Assembly (NCBI GenBank): GCA_010093485.1
Contig: MU001501.1
Location: 17,052-81,051 of the forward strand
Length of the DNA: 64,000 nt
Direction: 5' to 3'
From: Karstenula rhodostoma CBS 690.94
Taxonomy: Eukaryota; Ascomycota; Dothideomycetes; Pleosporales; Didymosphaeriaceae
Numbering within the stretch: position 1 is the first letter of the stretch; each line of letters begins with the position of its first letter. Below are positions 13,453 to 25,527 of the stretch, piece by piece. The notes beneath the pieces were generated by a model that worked only from the letters and a program-made list of their open reading frames with translations, was not told the origin of the DNA and made no database searches. A program made the translations under genes and the position numbers.

Positions 13453-14654
13453 TTTTAATTATCTAAGAATTTAAATTAATATAATATTACTAAATATATC
13501 TACTAATTTAGAAAACTCTAGAATAAATATTATTTTAGATCTAGCTAGTAATCTAGTAATCCTTTTAGTAGTATAAGTTAAAAAGATAGAATAGTTTAAA
13601 ATATAATTAACTATAATTATAAAATAGATTTAAGCCCCTATAACTATAATAATATATCTATTAAAAATTAACTTTAAAATTCTAGAACTCTATAATAAAA
13701 AAATAAAAACTAATTTTAAAATATTTTTAATAAATATAGAGTTATATTATAGATATAACTATAATATATTTAGAAATAACTAAATAAGAATTTTAGCTAC
13801 TATAATATATATTATAGAAAGGATAGTAAAATAGATATATTTAATTATTAAAAACTTTCTAGTATATAAAATAGAACTAGAAAAATAAAATAAAAAAACT
13901 ATAAAAATCTTTATATTTTAAAGAAAATTTAAAAAATAAATTAAAATTATATTTAGTAAAGTAAATAAAGAATAATAGACTAAATAACTTATTTAATATA
14001 TTAAATAAATAGAATTAGCTAGTAAATACTCGACTATATTTTAATAATTCTAGACTAAAATTAATTAGAATAATATTCTACTATAAATAGTCTATTATAA
14101 TAACTTAAAAAAGTTAATTAAAAATAAACTATTTTATTATAAAAAGTCTAATAGTTTAGAAGCCCTAATTAAATTAATAATATAAATTAATTATTAATTA
14201 TATAAATAATAGCTAGAGAAGAAATAATCTACTAAACTAGTATTTAATTTAAAGACTAATATATAGAAATTATATTATAAGTAAAAAAATTATAATAGAA
14301 ATATAATTATAAAAAATAAGGTCTATAAAAAAAAAAAAAAAAATCTTTATAATAAAAAAAAAAAAAAATTATTTAATAATAATATTTTAAAAATAGGACT
14401 TATCTAAACTATAGAGAAAAAAAAATACTTTAAAACTAAATATTTTTTTAAAAAGTTTTAGAGTAAATAAGTCTAGATAATAAAAGTAGTTATAATAATA
14501 CTATAGTCTAGAACTTTTATACTACTATAAAAGAATAATATAAAAAATAAATTTAATTTTTTTAAATTTACTAATAGAAGTCTAGAAAATAATTAATAAA
14601 AAAAATATTATAAATTAAATTTTATAAAACCTATACTAAATATATAAAAGTAGT

Positions 14655-15886
14655 TAGTTTAAATTTTAATTTAGGCCTATAGAACTATATAATATATTTA
14701 TAATAAAAAAGAAACCTTTTTATTTTTTTTTAATATTTATTTATTTATTTTTAGACTTTTATTTATATAATTTAGATCTTTTTTTTATATATTTTTTTTA
14801 TATTTTTTTTTAATTATTAGTATAATACTAACTAATAGTTATTTTAATATTAATTCTTTTATTTATTTATATTTATTAATATTTTTAACTTTTATTTATA
14901 ACTTATAATTTATTTTATTACTATTACTATTACTATTAATATTATTTATTTATTATTATCTACTTATTATTATTATTAATATTATTTACTACTTTTTATT
15001 TTATTTACTATTATAGGGTAGCTATTATTTACTTTATATTTAATAATTATATAGATTACTTTAACTTAATTATAATTATTTTTATTATAAAGTCTAACTC
15101 CTTTTAATTTTTAAAAATTATTATAATTATTTTTTATTACTTATATATAAAGTTTTTATTTTTAATTAATTATTATAATATTATTTCTATTTAGATTAGT
15201 AATATTATATTAATAATACTATATATATATATATATAAGAAACTTACTAATAAACTCTATAATTATATAGTCTATAGTTATAACTTATAGTATTTATATA
15301 CTAGATTAATTATTATACTAATAGAAATTAACTTACTAAATAATATATTAAATTTTATAATATATATAGTTAGATATATCTAGATTACTAATAGACTTAC
15401 TACTAGTATATACTAAGTTATATTTATTACTAAAAATTAATTATTTATTATTATTAATTATTTTAATAGAATAGAATATAGTATAGGTTTTTTTTTATAA
15501 AAACTAGTTTTTATATATAATACTATAAATTACTTATTACTAATAGATAATCTCTCTTTTATATTCTTTTTTAAATTATAATATTATTAATATTTTATAA
15601 TATTTTTAATATTTTATAACTTCTCTATAATTATATATTAGATATTAGTAAATAAGGAATATACTATTCTATTAGTATTATATAATATTATAATATTATA
15701 GTATTATAATATTATTATATTATATAATATATATAAATAGGTTAATACTTAGTTAATTAAATCTAGTATTATAGGTATTCTTTTTTCTCTTTTATTATAA
15801 ATAGTACTATTCTTTAGAACTATTTAATAAAATTATATAATATTTCTAGATTTCTCTTTATTACTAGATAGTTATAATAGTAGCTT

Positions 15887-15917
<31 letters not shown>
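14655..15917 (+). mobile_element. 1.26-kb poly-A-tailed insertion in the Gypsy copy
   Basis: This segment is absent from the inverted sister copy, where the flanks join near 10,190. It ends in 25 consecutive A (15,893-15,917). It is flanked by aaaagtagt (about 14,647-14,655) and aaaatagta (15,921-15,929), a likely 8-9-bp target duplication with one G-to-A change. A 3' poly-A and a short duplication are typical of non-LTR (LINE/SINE-type) retroposition. No protein can be read in it. Confidence 0.6.
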
Positions 15918-18900
15918 TTAAAAATAGTAAATACTTTATACTAGTTTATAACTATAAAATTAGAATTATAGATATAAATACTAATTAAATATATTATTAA
16001 ATAAAAAAAAAGTAAAATAGAATACTAGCTCTAATATAATAAATTTAAATAAATAATAACTATTTAATAATTATATAGTAGTACTATAGAGTTACTAAAT
16101 ATAAATACTATAAAAGGGAAAAAAATATAGTAATAAAAATATCTATTAAATTAAAATATAAGAAACTATTAAAGAAAAATTATATTATAGAATTATATTA
16201 TATATATAAATATAAAAAGTAAAAGAAATACTATAATATTCTAGAATAATATTAATATTATTTATATTATTACTTTATATATTAGAAATAAAAGTATATA
16301 GTAAAATATTAATCTATAGAATATAATTTAAAAAAAATTAAAAAATTTTATAAATATAGTAATAATACTAATCCCTTATAAAAAAACCTAAACTATATAT
16401 AATAAGTTTAATTAAAAAACTATAACTATATAGAGGAATATCTAGAATACTTTAGTAAAAAAAAAAAACTACTAATAATTAGTAAAGAAAATATTATAAA
16501 TTTATTAAATTATATAATTATTTAGTTATAGGGTACCCTATATATTATAACTAAATAAATAAAAAAAAACTTATTTAAGTTTTTAAAATAGAATAATACT
16601 AGAAATATATATACTAGAATTATTCTAAAACCCCTTAGAAACGCTAATAAAATAACTAGAGGTAATATATAAAAAAGTTTAAAAAAATAAAAAATCTATA
16701 AAATAATAACTATTTATTATATAATAAATATAAGTATATAAAAGTTTATAATAAAACTTAAATAAAATAAAAAAACTAGAATACTATTAAATAATAAGCT
16801 AAGCTAGTAAGGGTATTCTAAAGACTTAAAAAGTAAATAAAAATAATAGAACTATAAAACTTTATATAGAAAAATAAATTATAATTAAAAAATTCTAAAT
16901 AAATATACTAATAAATTTTAGTACTACTAAATATCTAATTTTATCTAGAGTAATAAAGAAATATAATTTACTATATTATATTAAAATAGAGCTAGTCTAA
17001 TTAGAAATAATAAATAGAATATTTTTTTAAAAATATAATAAAGACTAGTTATACTTTAAAATACTATTATTACTAGTAGATATTAAAGAATTTAAGAACT
17101 AATATAATTTTATTATAATAATTATAAAAAGTCTAGAAGCTATTATAGATTATAACTAGTTATTAAAAAATAATCTAGATATTAACTAGAAAAATTAAAT
17201 AATATATAGCTAAGAATTAATATTATAAATTACTAGTATAAAATATCTATAAAAAGTAAAATTAAAAGTTCTAAATACTCTAACTAAATAGACTATATAA
17301 TAATAAACTAAGGAGATTTTAGTTACTAAAATTACTAAAATACTAAAAGAAAATCTAGAATAAGTATAAATTATCTAGATATAATACTTAAACCTCTAGA
17401 TTATAAAAAAACTATTAATAATTCTACTAGAATATAAAAAATATATAGAACTTTTTAAAAAAATTAAAAAAAAAAAAACTACTAGATTATTAGAAATAAA
17501 ATTATAAAATACCTCTAAAAAAGAATATAAAACTATAACTAGAATAGTTAAAACTAATATTAGTAAACTAAAAAAAAAAAATATAAAAGTATTTATAAAA
17601 AAATCTAGAATAAAAATATATTTAAAAAAAATTATAGTTTTATAGCCTTTTTAATTCTATAAATATCTAAAAAGAATAGTAAGTTATAACTTTATATAAA
17701 TTATAAATAACTAAATAATATTATAATTAAAAACTAGTATTTATTATCCTTAATTATAGAGTTTATAGACTAATTCTAGAGAGTTAAGTAATTTATAAAA
17801 TTTAATATATATAATAAATATTACTATATATAAATAGTTAAAGAATATAAATAAAAAATAATATTTAAAACTAAATATAATTTTTATAAATACTAGATTA
17901 TACTATTTAAATTAATAAATATCCCTATAATATTTTATATAGTTATTAATAAGGCTTTATATAAATACTTAAATATATTCTATATAATATACCTTAATAA
18001 TATACTTATCTACTCTACTAGAATACTAGAGAAATATATTAGATATATATAAAAAATATTTAAAAAGATAAAAAAGTATTAGTTATTTTTTTATTTAAAT
18101 AAATATAAGTTCTATATTACTAAAATAAACTATCTAAAATTTATTATATTAAAAGAAAATATATTAATAGATTTAAAAAAGATTACTACTATATAGAAAT
18201 AATTAGTTTTTAAATTAGTAAAAAATATTTAATTATTTTTAGAATTTACTAACTTCTATTAGAAATTTATAAAGAACTATTTTAAAACTATAATACTACT
18301 AATAAATTTTATAAAAAAAAGTAATAATAAAGTTATATAATTAATTTAAGAAAAATTATTAGATATATTTAGAAAATTATAAATAATATTTCTAATAATT
18401 TTATTTCTATAGATATTTAATTTATAAAAACTAGTAAGGATTAAAATAAATATATTTAACTATATACTAGAAGTAATTTTTTTATAACTAGATAAAAATA
18501 AAAAATAGAGACTAGTATTCTACTATTTATAAAAAATTTTAAAAGTAAAACTTAACTATAATATTTATAATAAGAAACTACTAGTAATAATAAATATTTT
18601 TAAATAATAGAAAATATAATTTATAAAAGTTTATTCTAAAATAGAAATATAAATAAACTACTAGAACTCTACTAGTTTTATATTAATTAAAAAGTTTAAC
18701 TAATAATAAATAAAATAAATAGAATTTTTAATAAATTTTAATTTTATAATTTACTATTAATTTAGAACTTTTAATAGTATAGTAAATACCTTAAGTAAAT
18801 AAATAGAATTAATTAAAAATAAAATTAAGCTATATAATATAATATTATATAAATATAAAAATAGTATATTTAAATATAACTAGCTAAGAATTAGAATATA

Positions 18901-20841
18901 AATAACTAGTCTAAAATATATAAAATTAAAAATATAAAATTTTTAGGGCTACTAGAAATTTAATTAAGGCTAAAAAAAGAAATATAATCTCTTTAAATAT
19001 AATTTTAATAAAAGTAAATAAAATTATTAATAATAGATTATTATTAATAATAGATATATATCTATTCTAATTAGAAAACTATATAAATTAAAAAAATAGA
19101 AATATCTATATATTAAAGAAATAATATATAATATTATAAATAAATATATTATTTTTAAACTTAAGTAATTAATTATATAGAAAATAAGTAATTATTTAGC
19201 CTATTAAAAGAATAAATTTAAAAGATATAAACCTTATAAATTTTTATAACTATTATTAATAATAATATAATTATAATAGAGTATAATAATAGATTTTATT
19301 ATAAAACTTCTAAAATTATTATAATTAGAAATAAAGTATATATATAATACTATTATAATAATAGTAAATAGACTTATAAAAATAATTAAATTTAAATTTA
19401 TAAAAAGATTTATAAAAAGATTTATAATAATAGAAAAACTAGCCTATAAAATTAATAATATAATATTTTCTAAGTATAAACTACTAGAAAAATTTATTAT
19501 AAATAAAAATAAATTCTTTATTTTAAAATATTAAAATATTTTTACTATAGCTTTAAAAATAAACTAAAAGCTATTACTAAACTTCTATTCTAAAATAAAT
19601 AAATAAATAAATAAAATATATAAATTAAATATTTAAATAATATTTATAATTTTATATTAATAAATAATAAAATAATTAAATAGAATTTTTATTAACTATA
19701 TAATTAGTATATAATAGTTTAAAATTAAATATAATAAAATACTTATTTTATTATATAAATTATAAATATAAGCTAATTATTTATTATAATTTAAAAGATC
19801 TAGAAAGTATTTCTACTAGAGCCTAAAATAAAATTAAAAAAATAAAGAAATTTTATAAAATACTATAAGAAATAATTACCTATAAAGCCTTTATAATATT
19901 TAAAAATATAAATAAGTAAAGAATTAAAAAACTAATTTTTAAAAAAAAAATAATAATTCTTATTATAGAAAAATTTAAAAATAAAATAATTAAGTAAAAA
20001 ATTAAATTACCTTTAAATAGAATTCTTTAAAGTTTAAAAAATAAAAAAAACTAGTTATAACTAAATTACTTTTATTAATAGGTATAAAAATATATTCTAT
20101 TTTTTATAAATTATTTTTTAAATTAGTATCTCTAAATATTCTAATTAAAACTTAACTAGAGTTAAAAAATAATTAATATAAAATTAAAGTAATTAAAAAC
20201 TTATAAATAGTTAAAAATTAGTAAAAATATTTAATTAAATAGAAAGAATATATAGAATAGTATAATATTTAAAAATTAAAAAAAAAATTTATAAACTATA
20301 AAGAACTATTAGAAAACTTCTACTAGTTAATAATAAAAAATTAATTCTAAAGAAATTAGTTAATAAGAATATTAGTCTAAAATTAAAAAAAAAGTTAAAA
20401 AAAATAAAAAAATTAATAATAGAAAAATTAGTCTATAATTAGTCTAGATTAGTTAAAAGTCTATATAATAGTAATATAAAAATAGTACTAGTACTTATAT
20501 TTTTTAAAATCTTCTTTTCTAAATAATCTAATATACTAAATATATAAATATTATAAATTATAAATAACTATTTCTATTTTTCTATTTCTATAATTTCTAC
20601 TTTTAAATAAATAATCTTAATTTTAGTATAAAAAAAAATAAAATACTTTTTATACTTTTTAAATTAAATATATTTCTATTTTTTTTTTAGAAATTTAAAA
20701 ATTATATTTTATATAAATAGTAATATATATAGTATACTTTCTAATTAAAATATTTATAAAATACTTTAGAACCTTTTTTTCTATATAATAAGTATACTTT
20801 ATTAGTATTACTAGACTATAATAATAAATTTTATTAGTATA

Positions 20842-21191
20842 NNNNNNNNNNNNNNNNNNNNNNNNNNNNNNNNNNNNNNNNNNNNNNNNNNNNNNNNNNN
20901 NNNNNNNNNNNNNNNNNNNNNNNNNNNNNNNNNNNNNNNNNNNNNNNNNNNNNNNNNNNNNNNNNNNNNNNNNNNNNNNNNNNNNNNNNNNNNNNNNNNN
21001 NNNNNNNNNNNNNNNNNNNNNNNNNNNNNNNNNNNNNNNNNNNNNNNNNNNNNNNNNNNNNNNNNNNNNNNNNNNNNNNNNNNNNNNNNNNNNNNNNNNN
21101 NNNNNNNNNNNNNNNNNNNNNNNNNNNNNNNNNNNNNNNNNNNNNNNNNNNNNNNNNNNNNNNNNNNNNNNNNNNNNNNNNNNNNNNNNNN
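20842..21191. other. Assembly gap (350 N)
   Basis: A run of 350 N. The left edge matches copy 1 at about 4,540, and the right edge starts with ggaggagct. The 3' end of the element and the start of its 3' LTR are probably in or around the gap. Confidence 0.99.
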
Positions 21192-21691
21192 GGAGGAGCT
21201 ATCTAGTATTAAGGAAATATCTAGATATTCTATATAATTCTATTACTAGCTCTATAATTATTCTTTTTAATAAGTTATCTATTTAGACCTAGTTTCTTTC
21301 TATTTAGGCCTAGTTTTATTTCTATTTAGAACTAGTTCGCTATACTAGTTTATTTAGGGGTTAAACTATTCCTAATTAAATAGTTTCTAGTTTATTTAAG
21401 TTAACTTTTCTTATTTTTTTCTTTTAGATATTTATTTATAAGTTATCTTTAACTTAATTAGAAATTTTTATCCCCTAATAAAGACTAGTATAAATTAAAG
21501 TAATATCTTATTTTTTTTAAACTTTTAAAGTTATATTTAATAGACTAACTTTAATAGAATTTAATACCTCCTTATTAGGGTAATCTTATCCCCTATCCTA
21601 CTACTAAACCGCTATTTTAGTGTTTAGATTAGGTCTAGTATCTATAAAACACGAAGTTACTTTTCCTAGAAAGTTCGATTAGTTTTTACTT
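21192..21691. other. Less degraded AT-rich fragment after the gap
   Basis: This does not match the Gypsy copies. It keeps a CpG at 21,338 and, from 21,605 on, several CpG plus the first TpG and CpA pairs. The leading ggaggagct resembles a polypurine tract. No open frame. Confidence 0.4.
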
Positions 21692-21832
21692 AGTATTATT
21701 ATATTATATTCTATTATAATATAAAATTATTATCTAATTTTATATTTATCTCTATTATATTTTTCCTTAAATAATTCTTAAAATATAGACTTAAACTAGA
21801 TATATAGAAAACCCCTTATAATAGTATATTTA
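21692..21832 (+). repeat. Truncated LTR, copy 4
   Basis: Matches the last 140 bp of the 528-bp LTR (tattattatattatattcta at the left, ccccttataata at the right). It is immediately followed by an inverted copy of the element leader. Confidence 0.7.
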
Positions 21833-21865
21833 ATACTATTATATTAATTTAAACCTTTAGATAGT

Positions 21866-22508
21866 TAAAGTATTATAAGGAATTTTCTATATATCTAATA
21901 TATTTATTTTTAAACTATTAGCTAGAGGGAATATCTTTTTATTAATATTTTTATTTATATTTAATAACTTAATTTTTTTTATTATTATTTCCCTTTTAAT
22001 ATATCTAATCTAGATTTATATCTTAAGAATTATTTAAGAAATAAAATATAATAAAGATAAATATAAGGTTAAGTAATAATTCTATACTATAATAAAATAT
22101 AATATAATAATACTAAAAGAAAACTAAGTATTTATATATATATAAATAACTTTAATTTAGATATAAAAGTAAACTATTTCTAAATAATATTTTAAATTAA
22201 TTATAAAAAATAGAAATTATATAGAAATTCTTTTAGATTATATACTAGTTATTTTAATTTTTATTATTTTAAAATCTTTTAGTCTACTTTTATAGATTTT
22301 ATTCTTTTAATAAGAGTATTTATTTTACTTTTACTAAAATTTAGTATTTCTAGAATTTTATACTCTTAATAGGATTATAATTATATAATTTATAATATAA
22401 ACTATTTTATAAGTTTATATATAAGTATCTATTAGTTTTATTTCTATTACTAATATTTTATATATAATTTTTTTTTTCTTATAGTTTAGTTCTATTATAC
22501 TTATAATA
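21866..22508 (-). repeat. Inverted LTR, copy 5, with about 100-bp insertion
   Basis: Reverse complement of the LTR at 4,723-5,250, preceded (21,833-21,865) by a piece of the element's internal leader in the same inverted orientation. About 100 bp at 21,900-22,003 has no counterpart in the other copies. It marks the distal end of the recognisable transposon block. Confidence 0.7.
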
Positions 22509-23444
22509 AAGTAATTTATATAAATAAATAATTTACTTATAAAGTATATTATAAATATTCTATTTTTTAAGAGTTATATTTATAGATAGTAGTATAAGCT
22601 TTTAGTGTGGTTACCTAAGCTAATTCTATATAACTTAATACTTATATTAATTAATAAAGCCTATAGATAATATCCATCACGTCTTCTATATAAGCTTAAA
22701 CACGTGTTATTTAGGCAACGCGCGGGGGACTATAGTGAATTAATAATATTTTGTGTTGAGTAGTGGTGCCTACGCTGGTAACTAGTAGCTAAGATAGATG
22801 GAACTATAGACCTGGCGCGACGTCTACTCTGTACACGATCGATGGAGCTCGCGCAAATTTTCGCCAGGAAGCTGAACTGAATATCACTGGGTAGCTAGAC
22901 GCGCGGCGACCATGAATTACCATTCCGTTAGTGACGTGTCTGAATGTTCATGGGGATTTCCCAGGTCGGAGGAAGGAATAATCCGAAATTACGTACTTGT
23001 TTCAGCATCAGCGCCATCACTAGAGGAGATTAGCGTTCACGGGCAACACAGCGCAATAATTCGACAAATCAATTTCCCAAGAACAGCTACAGGAATGGCA
23101 TGTCGAAGATTTTTGGGGGCCGCTACGCGAGTTTCTTGGAAAGGAGATCCTCCAGGACACCGTTCCCGCGGGCGAACGACAAAGGCGCATTCACAAAAAC
23201 GTTCAAAGGTGATCTGGATGCTTTAGGTAGGAGTGCATTCACGAACAGGATCATAGTATAGTGTTCTTGGGTAGCGCGATTGTGCTCACGTAAGTGGCGA
23301 GAATGCTTGCTAGGATTCAGGGGCAGTGAAGTATTACTATATGCTTTCTATAGAGTGTGCGGTGGTGGTAGGGACCACGTGCGTTGACCAGCACTATCAT
23401 CTTTCTCGACCTGATACTGCCTCAATGAGGGTAGATGTACCAGT
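22509..23444. other. Transition from AT block to gene-rich DNA
   Basis: The composition rises within about 200 bp. CACGTG-containing sequence appears at about 22,701, and at about 22,715 the DNA becomes normal-GC (acgcgcggggg). An open frame of 104 codons at 22,912-23,226 has no recognisable domain and looks fortuitous. I see no gene here. Confidence 0.6.
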
Positions 23445-25527
23445 TCAGGCACGAGTTTCATGCGCGTATCTAGGTTCTACCTCGACGATTGGTCCATGGT
23501 AGGTTTTCTTCGCCCATATGAGATAATAAAGACCGCTGAAGATCGCAACGAAACCTGTTACAAGTATCGACCAGTTCATGTTTTGCGGAGAGACGGCAGC
23601 AAAGCTCGGCCAAAAGCTGAAGAAAAGCACAAACGAGAGGTATGTACATGCAAAGACATTGTTAGCAATACCCAGGATACCAGGAATCCTCCATGGGCCC
23701 CACACGACCTTCGTGCTTTCGAATTCGGTCGAAATATCGGTGGATATGCTGCTGGCCGGTACAATACCTCCGGTGCATCGGCGGTACAGTAACAGCCCAG
23801 CAACCAACAGGTATGACGAGAAGAGACCGGCGATCGAGACAGAGATGATACCGTTAAATGCTGTCGATGAACCGATGTTGACAAGCGCGAGGATGGATGC
23901 GATCAAGCCTGTTGCAACCACGGAGTTCACAGGGATGGATGTACGCTCGCTGACCTGTCTCATGGGTAAGCAGGCTCCTCAACGTCGACATGATCAATCC
24001 ACTGACCTTACTGAGCGTCCGCCAACCTGGTAGACCCTTGTCGCGGGAAAAGGCCCAGAAGACACGAGATGATGACGCCAATAGACCGACGGTGGCGCTG
24101 GTGGCCAAACAGAACAACAAAGATGCCAGCACTGCTGCTCCAGCGGTCGAATTAGTGGCATGCTTGAAAATTGCCAAGATTGGAAAGGCTGGGTTTTCTG
24201 CGAGGGCAGCATCGATGTCTCCGGCGCGATAAAGCACAGTGAGAATCATTCCAAAACCGAGAGAGCCATTGATCATTATGCCAGTCATGATAGATCGAGG
24301 TACGACCAGTGCGGCGTTCTGGATTTCTTCGCTCATCTGAAGTACGTTAGTCAATCAACCATTTGTCGACAGTTGAACTCGTACATGAATTGCACCATCT
24401 CCACCTGGCAGGAATGTTAGCAGTTGAGCGATCATTGCGTTGAACAAGAAACGTACCCACGAAAGCAAAGACACTCCCCATTATCCCAATACAGAATGAC
24501 AATCCCTGGGTCGGCCATTCACCGAGATTGTAGAAAGTAGTAAAGACCTCTTTGGTGTCCCCCTTCGGACCCAATGTTAATAGAGGGATTAGCACTGCGA
24601 AGAACCCAAGGATATGCAGTATAAGAAGTCCGCCCTCGAATTTAGGCAGCAGCCATCCAGCAGCGATGTTGATGATGATGCAAAAGATCACTACGGCCCA
24701 GTACAGCAGCGTGCCGTGCCAATTCTGCGGGACATAGCTCGGTTGTGTTAGTATAAGCATGCCTTGAACCAAGGTTCCCGTCAAATAGGCGCCAGAGCCA
24801 ACAGATGCTTGCCAGCCTGCCAAAGTGAGCCAGCCTGTGTGATCGCATCTGTCAGTCGAGTTCCGTCAGAAGCACTGGGTGCACCATACCCGCAACGTAA
24901 CTAAGCCCTTTGCGAATTTTCGCAGGTGCTAGCATAGAAACCTGATACAAGTTAGATTCCATCGAGATTTTGTATGAAAATTGCGCATACCCAATGGTAC
25001 TGTCCACCGGAAGTTGGCGCCCTGCTCCTTCATCAGTCCTTTCACGGTGACGGGGTACAGCCTCCATACGCACATCGAGACCAGCTCCGAAAGTACGATG
25101 AATGTTGAAATCGTCCCCAGCCATACGACCAAATATCCGTAGATGACACCCGCGGGGCCACCACTTTCGCTTCGTTAGATATGTCGACGTCGCGTTTCGG
25201 TGGACCTTACTTTTGCAGACCCACGAGGAAAAGACTCCAAGGTATTAGCGGAAGCCACATAACTGTGGCTTGAGTGGGATACGTACATCAGGGATCCTTC
25301 CCAAGTAATCAAAACAGTGCAACTGAATCCAAGAATGGACAGGAAAGCGAAACGTCTCTAGAGGCCAGGCGTTACTCCTCAGAAACCCAGGAATTGAGGA
25401 GCGGATTTACCTTTAACACTGGTTTCTTCCCAAGCCTTGAGAGCGCAACATCGTCGCTCTCTAACGACCTTGGTCTGTCACCAATCTCGTGCAGCTCGTA
25501 ATTACCATCCTTCCTCTGAGCATCCAT
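23445..25527 (-). CDS. Amino acid/choline-type permease (APC superfamily)
   Basis: Ten-exon gene encoding 540 residues, a proton-coupled membrane transporter of the fungal amino acid-choline (Uga4/Hnm1-like) type. Exons (descending): 25527-25411, 25357-25287, 25234-25211, 25163-25074, 25021-24991, 24941-24890, 24834-24457, 24404-24385, 24336-24007, 23954-23445; all junctions are GT-AG and keep the frame. Seen motifs: the consensus NGGPAG with VIYGYLVVWLG after helix 1-2, MAPTSGGQYHWV and SMLAP, GGDGAIHMSEE, and hydrophobic helices throughout. The N-terminus (MDAQRKDGNYELHEIGDR) is hydrophilic, as usual in the family. Exons of 24, 31 and 20 nt are notably small. It is the first gene beyond the transposon block, ending about 0.9 kb from it. 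The frame is intact with no RIP-like stops. The substrate cannot be told; GABA, choline or another amino compound are possible. Confidence 0.88.

Larger units (their letters stand above)
1..21620. other. RIP-saturated AT-rich block (gene desert)
   Basis: There is no open frame of note on either strand. The sequence is almost only A and T. Reading it through I found no CpA or TpG dinucleotide, and CpG only at about 8,467-8,470, 12,760, 14,031, 16,642 and 21,338. The remaining C and G sit in CpT/ApG, CpC/GpG and GpC. Known biology: repeat-induced point mutation in ascomycetes changes C to T in duplicated DNA, mainly at CpA. Transposon relics can be recognised inside by comparing copies (listed separately). 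The first CpA/TpG pairs return near 21,621-21,651. The absence was judged by eye, not by a program. Confidence 0.9.
13165..21832 (+). mobile_element. Ty3/Gypsy relic, near full length, with insertion and gap
   Basis: In order on the plus strand: a truncated 5' LTR (13,165-13,452), leader and gag-like region to about 17,300, reverse transcriptase (about 17,800-18,300), RNase H (to about 18,800), integrase (about 19,050-20,400), the assembly gap and a truncated 3' LTR (21,692-21,832). The RT shows FYIVINKALYKYL, then YLNNILIYS at about 17,988-18,015, where Gypsy elements have YxDD-type catalytic Asp residues; both Asp read as Asn, as expected from G-to-A change. RNase H and integrase match copy 1. 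It is non-functional, with stops throughout. About 7.4 kb remains when the insertion is removed. Confidence 0.8.

Noticed and set aside
1..22508. Possibility that the AT-rich block is mitochondrial DNA
   Set aside because: No mitochondrial genes or tRNAs, no long frames; Gypsy RT, integrase and LTRs are recognisable, and the block is joined to nuclear genes with spliceosomal introns.
22912..23226. 104-codon open frame just beyond the AT block
   Set aside because: No domain, no convincing start context and no splice partners; composition alone allows such a frame.
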